A stretch of 64,000 nt of DNA from Clostridia bacterium (GCA_017407995.1 JAFQVM010000014.1:112711-176710), one strand, 5' to 3'; shown: positions 26,357 through 35,149, counted from the stretch's first letter. The notes: generated from the letters alone by a model not told the origin. Made by a program: numbers and translations.

Positions 26357-26959
26357 TCACTCTCTGCAATCTGCCGACAACCAATCGGGCATCGCCCCAA
26401 AAGAAACCGTCTCTCCCTGATACGGGAATGTTATTTTACAGGAGAACAGCATCGGCGCAGTTGCCACATCACGTGAGCCGTATTTGTGGTCGCCTACAAG
26501 CGGAAAGCCTCTGCTTGCAAACTGCACACGGATTTGATGACTGCGACCTGTATGCAGACGGATTCTCACCTGAGATGTCTCACCCGCACAAAGACGAACA
26601 AAATCCAGCCGTGCCTTCTTTACGCCGCCACGCATCCGCTTTACAACGAACACTTTGTTTTTTCTTGAATCTTTCCAGAGCAGGTCCTCCCAGTCACCGC
26701 TTTCAGGCGGTGTGCCGTGGACTGCTGCCACATACTCCTTTATCATGGTGCCTTCCTGCACAGCACGTGAAAGCGCCGCTGCCGCCTGCTTTGTGCGTGC
26801 GTATACCATTACTCCGCCTACATTCAGGTCAAGTCGGTGAACGGTAAAAATCTCTCCCTGAAGCTGTGTCTTCAACTGCTCCGGAACTTGTCTTTCCGAA
26901 TCAAGCCCTACAGGTTTTATGCAGACAACTATATTCTTATCGGAGTACAAAATTTCCAT
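26357..26959 (-). CDS. RluA-family pseudouridine synthase
   Basis: Isomerises uridine to pseudouridine in rRNA or tRNA. The chosen frame is 200 residues, short for RluA-type enzymes because it lacks an N-terminal S4 domain. The catalytic Asp lies in VHRLDLNVGGVMVYA; KEYVAAVHG and GRSHQIRVQFASRG are further family motifs. The start ATG at 26959 has GGGAGG upstream; a longer frame to 27085 has no ribosome site. Target position unknown. Confidence 0.88.
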   Translation of the reverse strand: MEILYSDKNIVVCIKPVGLDSERQVPEQLKTQLQGEIFTVHRLDLNVGGVMVYARTKQAAAALSRAVQEGTMIKEYVAAVHGTPPESGDWEDLLWKDSRKNKVFVVKRMRGGVKKARLDFVRLCAGETSQVRIRLHTGRSHQIRVQFASRGFPLVGDHKYGSRDVATAPMLFSCKITFPYQGETVSFGAMPDWLSADCRE

Positions 26960-27114
26960 GTGTGCCTCCCAAAAAATTTCTGCGATAATTATATCACAGT
27001 TATTTGCAGAATAAAAGTGCGAGATTCGCTCCTGCTTTTGCCCACAACACTTGAGTAATCGTTTCATGTAAGCTCTCTGAAACACAAGCGGAAAATACGT
27101 CTGCGAAGTTTGAT

Positions 27115-27152
27115 ATATAACAAAAAGGTGCCGTCCAAGACGGCACCTTTTT
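27115..27152 (-). terminator. Terminator after the FakA-like domain gene
   Basis: Fourteen-base stem (27122-27135 against 27139-27152) with a CAA loop, directly after the stop codon at 27155, and a T run on the minus strand. Confidence 0.88.
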
Positions 27153-27154
27153 AA

Positions 27155-27406
27155 TCAGCCCTTAAGCCCATTCTCCTGACGCTCCATATTTTCAACGACT
27201 ATGTCGTGAATGTCACCTATCGAGGCGGCATATTCAAGAACTTTCCACGGTGTATTGGTGTGGAAATGAATCTTTATCAGGTCTTCATCACCAAACGCAA
27301 GCAGACAGTCTCCCTCAAAGTTCTCCATTATATAATCGTGTATAACGTCTTCATCGAGGTCCTCCCCCGCTATAAGAAGCTGCGTATCAAATTTATATTC
27401 AAGCAT
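27155..27406 (-). CDS. Stand-alone domain resembling the middle domain of fatty acid kinase FakA/YloV
   Basis: An 83-residue protein that aligns by eye with the central DAK-fused domain of FakA/YloV: DTQLLIAGEDLDEDVI, GDCLLAFGDEDLIKIHFHTN, PWKVLEYAASIGDI and VENMERQ are recognisable. FakA phosphorylates fatty acids bound to FakB; its middle domain carries zinc-binding residues. Here the HxH pair of that site is kept (HFHT), while the Cys expected in the YCTEF-like segment is Asp in FDTQL. The kinase and C-terminal domains are absent. The start has AAAGGAG upstream and overlaps the end of the preceding hydrolase gene by eight bases, so it looks translated rather than a fragment. Role unknown; it could bind a FakA or DegV partner. 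Confidence 0.72.
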   Translation of the reverse strand: MLEYKFDTQLLIAGEDLDEDVIHDYIMENFEGDCLLAFGDEDLIKIHFHTNTPWKVLEYAASIGDIHDIVVENMERQENGLKG

Positions 27407-28388
27407 TTTCTGATTCTCCTTTGATTTTATGTATATCCTTTGTAAGGCAAAGCGTGCCGTTCTCAGCAAAGGTTACAATCACACCGTCATTTTCAACGGT
27501 TGAATACAACTTGCCGTCGCTGTTGAGCATACATTCACCAAGAATCTGATGAGGAATATCACAAGCGCTGTTTGTCGCAATCATAACCTCGGGAGAAAAT
27601 GCTTTAATCGTATCCTTTGAAAGTACAGCTTGTCCGTGGCACGGAAGCTGAAGGACATCTACCCTGCCAAAAAGATTTGCAAGACGGGCAAGGTCGCCTG
27701 TATCATTCACCATGTCACCCGTAAGCAGAAGTTTCTTATCGCCTTTCGAAATAAGCAGACCGAGCGAATTGTCGTTTTCACTGACTCCGATATGATAGTT
27801 GTCCGGCTCGGTGTTGACAAACCTGAGTCTGAATGAACCAAAATCAAAGTAGTCCGCAGGTATTTCGCTGACAAGCTTTATGCCGGCCTGTCTCACAGCG
27901 TCGACACAAGTTTTAAAAAGCTCTGCACTGCTGTGCAGCTGACGCTCGACATCGCTGAATTTATCATCACAGAGAGGCTTAATATACACCGTATCAACAG
28001 AAATTTTACCGTCCGACAAAAGCTGTTTAACGCCTCCCATATGTCCTTCATGGGCATGGGTAACTGCCAAAAAATCAAGGTGTACAACACCGTTTTCATC
28101 GCCAGCAACCTTCTTAAGATAGTCTGTAACGGTATGTATATGCTGTTCATCGGAACAGTCGACAAGTGCAAAATGACCGTTGCTCTGAATCAGAATACAG
28201 TCGGAGCGTCCGGTGTTGAGAAAATGCACCCTGTCCCCTCCCGAAACAAACAGTGCTTCGGCAACTATGGGTGCCGTGTCATTTTTTTCGGACGGCTTTG
28301 CAGCAGAGATAAAGCCTGCAGCAACTCCGGCTTTCTTAAGCAGAGGGATACTCTTTTTTATTGTCGATATCGAAAGCTTCATCCCCAT
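27399..28388 (-). CDS. ComEC/Rec2-like metallo-beta-lactamase-fold hydrolase
   Basis: A 329-residue protein with the metallo-beta-lactamase fold as found in the C-terminal domain of ComEC/Rec2. FLNTGRSDCILIQ is the first strand pair, THAHEGHMGG the main metal loop, LLLTGDM the conserved Asp, and LPCHGQ a later His. The metal motif is HAHEGH where the family usually has HxHxDH, so the second metal-site Asp is replaced by Gly. The N-terminus is a basic, weakly hydrophobic helix that could hold it to the membrane; there is no competence channel domain, so it is not ComEC itself. Start chosen at 28388, five bases after AAAGGA. It lies between tadA and the FakA-like gene with tight spacing. Confidence 0.8.
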   Translation of the reverse strand: MGMKLSISTIKKSIPLLKKAGVAAGFISAAKPSEKNDTAPIVAEALFVSGGDRVHFLNTGRSDCILIQSNGHFALVDCSDEQHIHTVTDYLKKVAGDENGVVHLDFLAVTHAHEGHMGGVKQLLSDGKISVDTVYIKPLCDDKFSDVERQLHSSAELFKTCVDAVRQAGIKLVSEIPADYFDFGSFRLRFVNTEPDNYHIGVSENDNSLGLLISKGDKKLLLTGDMVNDTGDLARLANLFGRVDVLQLPCHGQAVLSKDTIKAFSPEVMIATNSACDIPHQILGECMLNSDGKLYSTVENDGVIVTFAENGTLCLTKDIHKIKGESENA

Positions 28389-28406
28389 TTGCATCCTTTC
28401 AAAATT

Positions 28407-28868
28407 TTACTTCTCCCGTTTTGACTGCCTGAGTTGTGCAAAAAAACTTTTGAGCAGATTTGCACATTCATCCTCCATAAAGCCACCCACAAGAGCAGGT
28501 GAATGATTATACGGAAAATCAAAAAGATTGTTGAGCGTCCCGCAAGACCCCGCTTTCGGGTCATAGGCGCCAAAAACCACACGGCGTATGCGTGAGTTTA
28601 TTATGGCCCCTGCACACATAGGACAAGGTTCAAGTGTTACAAAAAGCTCACATTCCCAAAGACGCCAGCCACCCAAAGCTTTACAGGCTGCATTTATCGC
28701 TTCAATCTCGGCATGAGCGAGAGCATTTTTATCCCTTTCCCTGCGGTTTCGTCCTGTTGCGACAACCTCTCCGTTACGTGCGACAACAGCACCGACGGGG
28801 ACTTCTCCGTCAGCAGCAGCCTCTTTTGCAAGGTCTATTGCGACCGCCATAAGCTCATTGTCAGTCAA
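28407..28868 (-). CDS. tadA: tRNA adenosine(34) deaminase
   Basis: Deaminates adenosine to inosine at the wobble position of tRNA-Arg(ACG). The 153 residues contain the zinc site and catalytic Glu in LAHAEIEAI and the two zinc Cys in LEPCPMCAGAI. The start is a TTG (28868), five bases after AGGAGG; the ribosome site overlaps the end of the CPBP gene, so the two are translationally close. A GTG upstream of that site (28889) would place the site inside the gene and is less likely. Confidence 0.93.
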   Translation of the reverse strand: MTDNELMAVAIDLAKEAAADGEVPVGAVVARNGEVVATGRNRRERDKNALAHAEIEAINAACKALGGWRLWECELFVTLEPCPMCAGAIINSRIRRVVFGAYDPKAGSCGTLNNLFDFPYNHSPALVGGFMEDECANLLKSFFAQLRQSKREK

Positions 28869-28881
28869 AGCAAACCTCCTG

Positions 28882-29889
28882 TTAAACACGGCTTACATAC
28901 TGAGATGTAGAGTATATAAGATAAATGATAGCGATAATCATCGGAATGTTTATAATATAGGCGCCAAATCTCGCAGCCGGTTTATTTAGGACTGCGGGCT
29001 TTTTAAATCTTATCGGAATTTGTTTTTTGTTTGCACGTTGTATAAACAGCGCTGTGCACACTATTCCCGAAGCAAAAAATACGATAACACATATATAGTA
29101 AACGATGTTTACTTGCGTCTCAGACGTATAGTCGTAAAGCAACGTGATAACGCAGGAAAAAAGATTGTTAAAAAAGTGAATTATAACACCCGTCCACATA
29201 CTGCCTGTGGTAATTGCGAGGTATCCCAATCCAAGTCCTACAATGAAAGCAAAGGTCGCCTGAATAATGTTTCCGTGCATGAGTCCAAAAATCAGTGCGG
29301 ACACAACTATCGCAAAAGCGTTGCCGTATTTTCGAAGCGGCATCATGACAACGCCACGAATAGCGAACTCCTCAACAAGAGCGGGAACAAAAGCCACCTG
29401 AAGAAAAAACGCCATCATACCGAGAGGCGATGTTGGTGTCTGCAAATCCGGCGACTCAAAAACGATACCGAAAGCGTTTTCAAAAAACAGAGAAATATAA
29501 TTTGTAACAAAATTGCCTATCATGCAAATCATCATGCCTATCGGAACGGCATAGAGCATCAGCTTTGAATCGTAGGGCTTGCCGAAGTTAAGACAGGCTC
29601 TTTTTTTATCTTTGAGGCAAATCCAAATCAGAAAAAACGGGACAAATATTGAAAAAATTGATATAAGAGTGCCTATTGAATAAGTTATATTCCTGTCATA
29701 ATAGTACTCATCTTTCAGACCCGTTATGACAAGAAAGAGCACTGACAAAAGCTGAAAGGCAATAAACAACATCAAAGCTGCACCCGCAAGGGTGCCGAGC
29801 TTCCTGAGCTCCTTTTTCTCCAGCCGTTTATTTTCATATGTCACAGCACTGTTCTGCATAGGATTAATGTTATTATACAATCTTTCCAC
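28882..29889 (-). CDS. CPBP family intramembrane glutamic endopeptidase
   Basis: Polytopic membrane protein of 335 residues with about eight membrane segments, related to Rce1 and bacteriocin-immunity CAAX proteases. The catalytic Glu pair is in VEEFAIRG (Glu173-Glu174) and the partner His in GLMHGN (His205). Start uncertain: GTG at 29889 is used here, but ATG at 29859 opens MQNSAV and is possible. It precedes tadA and the hydrolase gene on the same strand. No bacteriocin genes are near, so an immunity role is not supported. Confidence 0.85.
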   Translation of the reverse strand: MERLYNNINPMQNSAVTYENKRLEKKELRKLGTLAGAALMLFIAFQLLSVLFLVITGLKDEYYYDRNITYSIGTLISIFSIFVPFFLIWICLKDKKRACLNFGKPYDSKLMLYAVPIGMMICMIGNFVTNYISLFFENAFGIVFESPDLQTPTSPLGMMAFFLQVAFVPALVEEFAIRGVVMMPLRKYGNAFAIVVSALIFGLMHGNIIQATFAFIVGLGLGYLAITTGSMWTGVIIHFFNNLFSCVITLLYDYTSETQVNIVYYICVIVFFASGIVCTALFIQRANKKQIPIRFKKPAVLNKPAARFGAYIINIPMIIAIIYLIYSTSQYVSRV

Positions 29890-30027
29890 CTGCCTGATAT
29901 TGGTTTATCTGCTTTTAATTATACCCTACGAAAAACTTTTTAACAATAGTGTCTGAATATAATTCAATTTAAGTTTACAAATGCTTTACGGGGTTTGCCT
30001 TTCGTTGGTATTCTTTTCATTTTTTAG

Positions 30028-30056
30028 TTGCATGTAATTCTAAATAGAGATATAAT
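30028..30056 (+). promoter_or_regulatory. Promoter of the SGNH-metallophosphoesterase-PrsW operon
   Basis: TTGCAT (30028-30033), 17-base spacer, TATAAT (30051-30056), 25 bases before the SGNH start codon, so the leader is very short. Confidence 0.75.
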
Positions 30057-30081
30057 CTTAGAAAAGGATGGTGACTTAATC

Positions 30082-30711
30082 ATGAGAAAAATCAGAGTTC
30101 TTTTCCAGGGTGACAGTATAACCGATGCAGGCAGAGACAGGAGCGACATAAGAAACATGGGTCTGGGCTATCCGCTGTTTGCCTCGTCTGTTTATAAGGC
30201 AGAAAACCCCTGTGCCGAGGTCGACTTTTTAAATCTCGGCATCAGCGGCGACAGAGTAGTAAACCTTCAAAGCCGCTGGCAGGAGGATTGTATCGGCTTA
30301 CAGCCTGACGTACTGTCTATTCTTATAGGCATCAACGACACATGGCGCAGATACGACCAGAATCTCATTACCTCTTGCGAGCAGTTTGAGAGCATATATG
30401 CCGATATCTTAGAGCAGGTTAAAACCAATCTGCCAAACACAAAGATAATTCTCATGGAGCCCTTTGTTCTGCCGACTCCGCAGGACAGAAATGCGTGGCG
30501 TGAGGATTTAGACCCCAAAATTCACGCTGTACGCAGGTTGGCGGCAAAGTATGCTGATGCGTTTATCCCGCTTGACGGAATTATGGCAGCTGCAGCTATC
30601 GACACTTATCCCGAACAGTGGGCAGCAGACGGAGTTCATCCGACTTCAGACGGTGCAGCGCTCATCGCAAAACATTGGGTTGCAGCGTTCAAAAATGTAA
30701 TCAGTGAATAA
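30082..30711 (+). CDS. SGNH/GDSL-type hydrolase
   Basis: Serine esterase of the SGNH superfamily, 209 residues, no signal peptide. Block I is GDSIT with the nucleophile Ser, block II Gly in LGISGDRV, block III Asn in IGINDT, and block V DGVHPT with the Asp-His pair. Members of this clade deacetylate sugars or xylan oligosaccharides; intracellular location suggests trimming of imported acetylated sugars. ATG at 30082 is chosen at the start of the conserved fold; the ribosome site GGATGGTG is modest. First gene of a three-gene operon. Confidence 0.88.
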   Translation: MRKIRVLFQGDSITDAGRDRSDIRNMGLGYPLFASSVYKAENPCAEVDFLNLGISGDRVVNLQSRWQEDCIGLQPDVLSILIGINDTWRRYDQNLITSCEQFESIYADILEQVKTNLPNTKIILMEPFVLPTPQDRNAWREDLDPKIHAVRRLAAKYADAFIPLDGIMAAAAIDTYPEQWAADGVHPTSDGAALIAKHWVAAFKNVISE

Positions 30712-30726
30712 AGGAGCAAATTTTAC

Positions 30727-31956
30727 ATGGCATTTGATATAAATTTTAAGCCGACAGTTCGTTTTATGGTTATAAGCGACATCCACATTAAAGATGACCC
30801 CTGCATTGAGGAGGAAAGGCTTGAGAAGGCTATAAATATAGCCTACAGGCTCTCCGATTCCGACAGCCGTTACAACAGTCTTGATGCGTTATTTGTTGTT
30901 GGCGATTTTGCTACAAGAGGTTCCGAGCTGCAGATGACAAAGTTCAAGGCGATAACCGACCGTCTGCTGCGTGACAGCACAGAACTTGTTATGACGCTCG
31001 CAAGCCATGAGTTTATGGCTGATGACGGCGGAGAAGCAAAGGCTCTTGAGCGTTTTGGCAGAATTTTCGGACTTCAGCCCGACACTCATACGGTGATAAA
31101 CGGATTTCACTGCATAGCCGTCACCTGCACAAAGGGCTGCCATTTTGACGACGCCAAACGTGAGTTTGCCGCAAAGGAACTCAGACTCGCAGCGGATGAA
31201 GGCGGTAAAAAGCCCATATTCTTCTTCCAGCATCCTCACATAACAGATACGGTTCACGGCAGTATCAACTGGGGTGAAGACGAGCTTACCGACATTCTTA
31301 TGGACTTCCCGCAGATAATAGACTTTTCAGGTCATTCACACGCTCCCATAAACGACCCTCGTTCAATTCATCAACGTCATTTTACCTCGTTGGGAACAGG
31401 CACTTTGAGCTATTTTGAGCTCGACGAGTTTGACAAAACGCACGGCACAATTCCGCCCGAAAAGGACAGTGCCGCTCAGATGCTCATAGTCGAAGCGGAC
31501 AAGGACGGCAGAGTGCGCATCTACCCGTATGATGTTTTGACAGATAACTTTTTCCCGTTTGTATGGGAAATAGACGAAGCGTGGAATCCCGCAAGCTTTA
31601 AATATACTGCACAAAGATATAAAACCGAAGAAAAGCCGTATTTTTCAGTGGATGCAGGTCTTGTTATAAGCGACATCACTGCCGACGGTTGCAACATAAC
31701 TTTCACTCAGGCAGAATCCGAGCAAGATTATGTTGACAGCTATGACATCTTTGTCACAGATATCTCCGACGGGCTTATTAAGAAACACTTGAACATAACT
31801 TCCCGTTTTTATCTTTACGATATGCCCAAGACCTTGAGCCAGAATATACAGGGTCTCAAGGCCGGTCACGATTATGAGGTTAAGGTTTCGGCGAACAGCT
31901 TTTGGAACACCGCCTGCGACAATCCGTTAACTGCAAAGTTTAAAACTTTGGACTAA
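30727..31956 (+). CDS. Calcineurin-like metallophosphoesterase with C-terminal beta-sandwich domain
   Basis: Cytoplasmic 409-residue protein. The phosphoesterase domain (about 1-270) has SDIH, VGDFA, LASHEF, QHPH and GHSHAPI, the usual five metal-binding motifs. The third motif is normally GNH(E/D); here it is ASHE, with the metal-ligand Asn replaced by Ser. A fibronectin-III-like domain follows (about 300-405). No signal peptide is seen. AAAGGAG precedes the start, 16 bases after the SGNH gene. Substrate unknown; cell-surface phosphodiesters or nucleotides are typical for the family. Confidence 0.85.
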   Translation: MAFDINFKPTVRFMVISDIHIKDDPCIEEERLEKAINIAYRLSDSDSRYNSLDALFVVGDFATRGSELQMTKFKAITDRLLRDSTELVMTLASHEFMADDGGEAKALERFGRIFGLQPDTHTVINGFHCIAVTCTKGCHFDDAKREFAAKELRLAADEGGKKPIFFFQHPHITDTVHGSINWGEDELTDILMDFPQIIDFSGHSHAPINDPRSIHQRHFTSLGTGTLSYFELDEFDKTHGTIPPEKDSAAQMLIVEADKDGRVRIYPYDVLTDNFFPFVWEIDEAWNPASFKYTAQRYKTEEKPYFSVDAGLVISDITADGCNITFTQAESEQDYVDSYDIFVTDISDGLIKKHLNITSRFYLYDMPKTLSQNIQGLKAGHDYEVKVSANSFWNTACDNPLTAKFKTLD

Positions 31957-31974
31957 CTCCAAGGAGAAAAAGAT

Positions 31975-32694
31975 ATGTTTTTTACGCTGCCTGCAGTAGC
32001 AATTAATTTAATATACATAGTTGCCGCAGTTTTACCCGCTGTATTTCTGATGAGATATATATACAAGCACGACACCGTCGAAAAAGAGCCTGCCGGCATG
32101 CTAATCTCTTTGTTGGCGATGGGTCTGCTTTCTGCGCTGGCATCAATTGTATTCGAAACCATAGGCCAAACCGTTTTGGATATGACCGTCAGCAAAGATG
32201 ACACAAGCTACACCATAATTTTGGCTTTTGTGGTTGTCGCAATGGTTGAAGAGGGTACAAAGCTTATTTTTCTAAAGCTTCGCACATGGAGAAGTTCTCA
32301 CTTTAACTATCGCTTTGACGGTATGGTATACGCTGTTTTTGTTTCTCTGGGATTTGCCGCATTCGAGAATGTCGGTTATGTTTTCACATACGGTCTTTCC
32401 GTTGCGCTTCCCAGAGCACTTATGGCAGTACCCGCTCATATGGGCTTTGCCGTATTTATGGGTCTTTTCTACGGCAGAGCCAAGCTTTTTCAAAAGGACG
32501 GAAAAAAAGGCGCAAAAAATGCAAACCTGCTCGCCGGTTATGCCATGGCTGTTTTTCTCCACGGCTTCTACGATGCGTGTGCCATGATAGGAAACGTCCT
32601 TGCGACGGTGTTGTTTATCCTGTTTGTTATAATAATGTACATAGTTGTAATTTGTGTCATAAAGCGTGAGTCAAAGAGCGATATCAAGGTTTAA
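31975..32694 (+). CDS. PrsW-family intramembrane metalloprotease
   Basis: Membrane protein of 239 residues with about eight hydrophobic segments. The PrsW motifs are all present: EEGTK (92-96), FDGMVYAVFVSLGFAAFEN, PAHMGFAVFMG and LHGFYD, giving the Glu and His residues of the proposed metal site. In Bacillus, PrsW cleaves anti-sigma factor RsiW; no sigma or anti-sigma gene is adjacent here, so its target is unknown. AAGGAG precedes the start and the gene follows the metallophosphoesterase by 18 bases. Confidence 0.88.
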   Translation: MFFTLPAVAINLIYIVAAVLPAVFLMRYIYKHDTVEKEPAGMLISLLAMGLLSALASIVFETIGQTVLDMTVSKDDTSYTIILAFVVVAMVEEGTKLIFLKLRTWRSSHFNYRFDGMVYAVFVSLGFAAFENVGYVFTYGLSVALPRALMAVPAHMGFAVFMGLFYGRAKLFQKDGKKGAKNANLLAGYAMAVFLHGFYDACAMIGNVLATVLFILFVIIMYIVVICVIKRESKSDIKV

Positions 32695-32740
32695 TTTATT
32701 TAAAGTTTATATTTGTAATAAATGTTTAACCGTTTTGATA

Positions 32741-32770
32741 TTGACCCTTTGCCTATTTTTGGATTAAAAT
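32741..32770 (+). promoter_or_regulatory. Promoter of lipoprotein gene, shared design with the one at 59739
   Basis: TTGACC (32741-32746), 18-base spacer, TAAAAT (32765-32770). The surrounding block TGATATTGACC ... GGATTAAAATAT recurs upstream of the paralogous lipoprotein at 59.8 kb. Confidence 0.65.
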
Positions 32771-32801
32771 ATTAGGCATGATTGACATAAGGAGCAACAT
32801 T

Positions 32802-33713
32802 ATGAAATTGAGGAAAATAGCGGCTTTTTTGATAGCCATAGTTATGGTTATCTCTTTTGCCGCTTGCGATAATAATAAAAAGGTAAACGAGGACACCACT
32901 TCCTCTCAGGGCGAAACCGTTGCCAATACTGTTCAGCAGGATAATAAAGTTAAGACCACTTTACCTGCACAGGACACTGCGCAACCGGACGGTGAGCCTG
33001 TAAGCGAAAAAGACGCTGAAAACTCAGAAGACGGGTCTTCTGTTAAACCTATAGATACAAAAAACGGCTTGAATTCAACCGATACAAAAACTGTTCTTGA
33101 CTTCTATAAATTCGCTGCGACTAAGACGGATACAATTGATGCAACTCAACACATGAGCATTGAAAGTATCGATTTTGCCCCGAAAAACGATTTTCAAAAG
33201 AGTCTGTTATCCCTTTTCAGAGGCCTCGCTGATGTCGCACTCAAAGCAAACTCAACTCCCAGAACAGATGTGCCGGGCTTTTACCAGAATCTTGAGACCG
33301 GCGACCTCAACTCTGCCAACGCTATTGTAAGCGACAACTACACAATAGTTACTCTCAACGTTAAGTCTCAGGAAGAAACCGAGGATACAACAGATTGGGA
33401 ATCCGGTCCCGTAGGTCATGCCGTAGGTACTCTGGGTGATTTTAGTCTCGTATTGGAAGCGTTTAAGCCCGCCATCTCCTTTGACCACTCAGCCGGAGAC
33501 GTTACCCTGCGTTACGATAACTGCAAAGTCGTTGTCAAGATAAACAACAAAACAGGCAAGATTGAAACAGGCACATGGGGATACACGGTTAACGTAACCC
33601 TTAACAACATATATGCGGATTTCGCTGACAGTGATAATTTTTGGCTTAACAACATGGGCGGTTCGGTAAAGTTTGACGTTAAAACAAACGACCATAAGGA
33701 AGTAAGTAAGTAA
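32802..33713 (+). CDS. Secreted lipoprotein, paralogue of the 59810 gene
   Basis: Predicted lipoprotein of 303 residues: signal peptide with lipobox SFAAC (Cys near residue 22), a Thr/Ser/Glu/Asp-rich linker (about 25-85), then a globular domain beginning with GLNSTDTKTVLDFYK. No known family recognised. It is clearly a paralogue of the 59810 gene: both have RTDVPG, SGDLNSANA/SGDITSANA, YTIVTLNVK, GPVGHAVGTLGD and KIDNNTGKI-like segments in the same order. Start at 32802 follows AAGGAG. The fold may be a beta-rich binding domain exposed at the cell surface. Function unknown. Confidence 0.82.
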   Translation: MKLRKIAAFLIAIVMVISFAACDNNKKVNEDTTSSQGETVANTVQQDNKVKTTLPAQDTAQPDGEPVSEKDAENSEDGSSVKPIDTKNGLNSTDTKTVLDFYKFAATKTDTIDATQHMSIESIDFAPKNDFQKSLLSLFRGLADVALKANSTPRTDVPGFYQNLETGDLNSANAIVSDNYTIVTLNVKSQEETEDTTDWESGPVGHAVGTLGDFSLVLEAFKPAISFDHSAGDVTLRYDNCKVVVKINNKTGKIETGTWGYTVNVTLNNIYADFADSDNFWLNNMGGSVKFDVKTNDHKEVSK

Positions 33714-33715
33714 CA

Positions 33716-33753
33716 ACACCCCACAGATTAAAATCTGTGGGGTGTATTTTTTA
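33716..33753 (+). terminator. Terminator after the lipoprotein gene
   Basis: Fourteen-base stem (33716-33729 against 33732-33745) with a two-base loop and a T6 tail, starting two bases after the stop codon; lies in the convergent gap with rmuC. Confidence 0.9.
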
Positions 33754-35091
33754 TCAGTCAAGGTCTGCCTCATTAGTCTCTGCAATGCCAAGATACTCGT
33801 CTGCTTCGGCTGAATCCATACTCTCGATACCTTTAAGCTTGTTGCGCATGATACGGTTTCTGTCCTGTGCGGCGGTAAGCGTACGTCCCGCCTCGTCAAT
33901 CTTTTTCTTAGCCTTGTCAAGCACATCGCCGAACTTGTCATACTGTGCTTTGGCAACAGACAGAAGCTGACGTACTTCGTTGGCTTTTTCGTTTATTGCC
34001 ACAGCCTTAAAGCCCATGGACAGCGAGTTCAGAAGAGCGGTTATCGTTGTGGGGCCTGCTATCATTATGTTGTACTCCGATTGTATGCGCTCTGCGATTC
34101 CGCTGCGTGAGGATGCGATTTCCGCATACAGGCCTTCAGTGGCAAGGTACATTATAGCAAACGGTGTTGTTGTAGGCACGTTTATGTACTTTCTTATAGT
34201 CTTTGCTTCAGAGAGCACTCTGTCCTCCAGAGCCTTTCTTGCACGGGCTACCTCGTCAGCATTCGCATTGTCCGCCGCATCGCAAAGACGTACATAGTCC
34301 TCCATCGGGAATTTCGAGTCGATAGGCAGATATGAGAGCTCGCCTGTATCGCTTGCGGGAATGCGTATTGCAAATTCAACCCTTTCAGCTGAGCCTGAAT
34401 GTGTGGCAAAATTCTTCTCATACATATTCGGAATTGTCTGGTCGAGTATTCCTTCAAGCTGAACCTCTGCCCAAGTTCCTCTGGTTTTAACATTGGTAAG
34501 CACCCTGTTTAAGTTGGTGACGTTGGTCGTAACCCCTGTCGACAGCTCCTTCATCTCGCCGAGTGACTTGTAGACATTCTCAAGCTGCTCGGATACAGTC
34601 TTAAACGAACTGTCAAGACGAGTGGTAAGCGTTGCAGAGAGCTTCTCGTCTACCGTTGCACGCATTTCATCGAGCTTCTTTTCGTTGCTCTGCTGCATTT
34701 TTTCTATGGACTCTGCAATAATTTTGCTCTGGCGGTCGTTTTGTTCAGTGTTGTTGCGGCGTATTGTATCAAGCGACTGCGAAAAAGTATTTGTAAGCTG
34801 CTGCTGATGCTCAAAGTTTGCCTTCGTCATCTGCGACAGACGTTCGTTCATTGCATTTAGTGATTGCGTCATCTCCGCACGCATATCCTTTTGATAGCTG
34901 CCGCTCTCACGTCTGCTGCGCTCAAACTCATCCTTAAGCTGTGACTGAAGCTCCGAAGTTTTCTTTTCAAGCATGGCAAGCTGCATTCTTTGCTCCTGCG
35001 AGTTTACGGATTTAAGCTTTATGAGCACTACGATGAGAAGTATCATGCACAAAATGCTCAAACCTAACGTTATATAAATAAAAATATCCAT
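33754..35091 (-). CDS. rmuC: DNA recombination protein RmuC
   Basis: RmuC family protein of 445 residues. An N-terminal membrane segment (about 5-25) is followed by a long coiled coil (about 30-190, heptads of Leu/Glu/Gln) and a nuclease-like C-terminal core with GTWAEVQLEGILDQ, LPIDSKFPMEDY and ATEGLYAEI. In E. coli loss of RmuC raises inversion at short inverted repeats; biochemical activity is uncertain. Start ATG at 35091 has AAAGGG upstream; own promoter at 35121-35149. Confidence 0.93.
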   Translation of the reverse strand: MDIFIYITLGLSILCMILLIVVLIKLKSVNSQEQRMQLAMLEKKTSELQSQLKDEFERSRRESGSYQKDMRAEMTQSLNAMNERLSQMTKANFEHQQQLTNTFSQSLDTIRRNNTEQNDRQSKIIAESIEKMQQSNEKKLDEMRATVDEKLSATLTTRLDSSFKTVSEQLENVYKSLGEMKELSTGVTTNVTNLNRVLTNVKTRGTWAEVQLEGILDQTIPNMYEKNFATHSGSAERVEFAIRIPASDTGELSYLPIDSKFPMEDYVRLCDAADNANADEVARARKALEDRVLSEAKTIRKYINVPTTTPFAIMYLATEGLYAEIASSRSGIAERIQSEYNIMIAGPTTITALLNSLSMGFKAVAINEKANEVRQLLSVAKAQYDKFGDVLDKAKKKIDEAGRTLTAAQDRNRIMRNKLKGIESMDSAEADEYLGIAETNEADLD

Positions 35092-35120
35092 AGTCTATCC
35101 CTTTCACTTTTGTTAAAAAT

Positions 35121-35149
35121 ATTATAGCAGATTTAAATGCCTGTTACAA
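35121..35149 (-). promoter_or_regulatory. Promoter of rmuC
   Basis: TTGTAA (35149-35144), 17-base spacer, TATAAT (35126-35121) on the minus strand. Confidence 0.72.
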
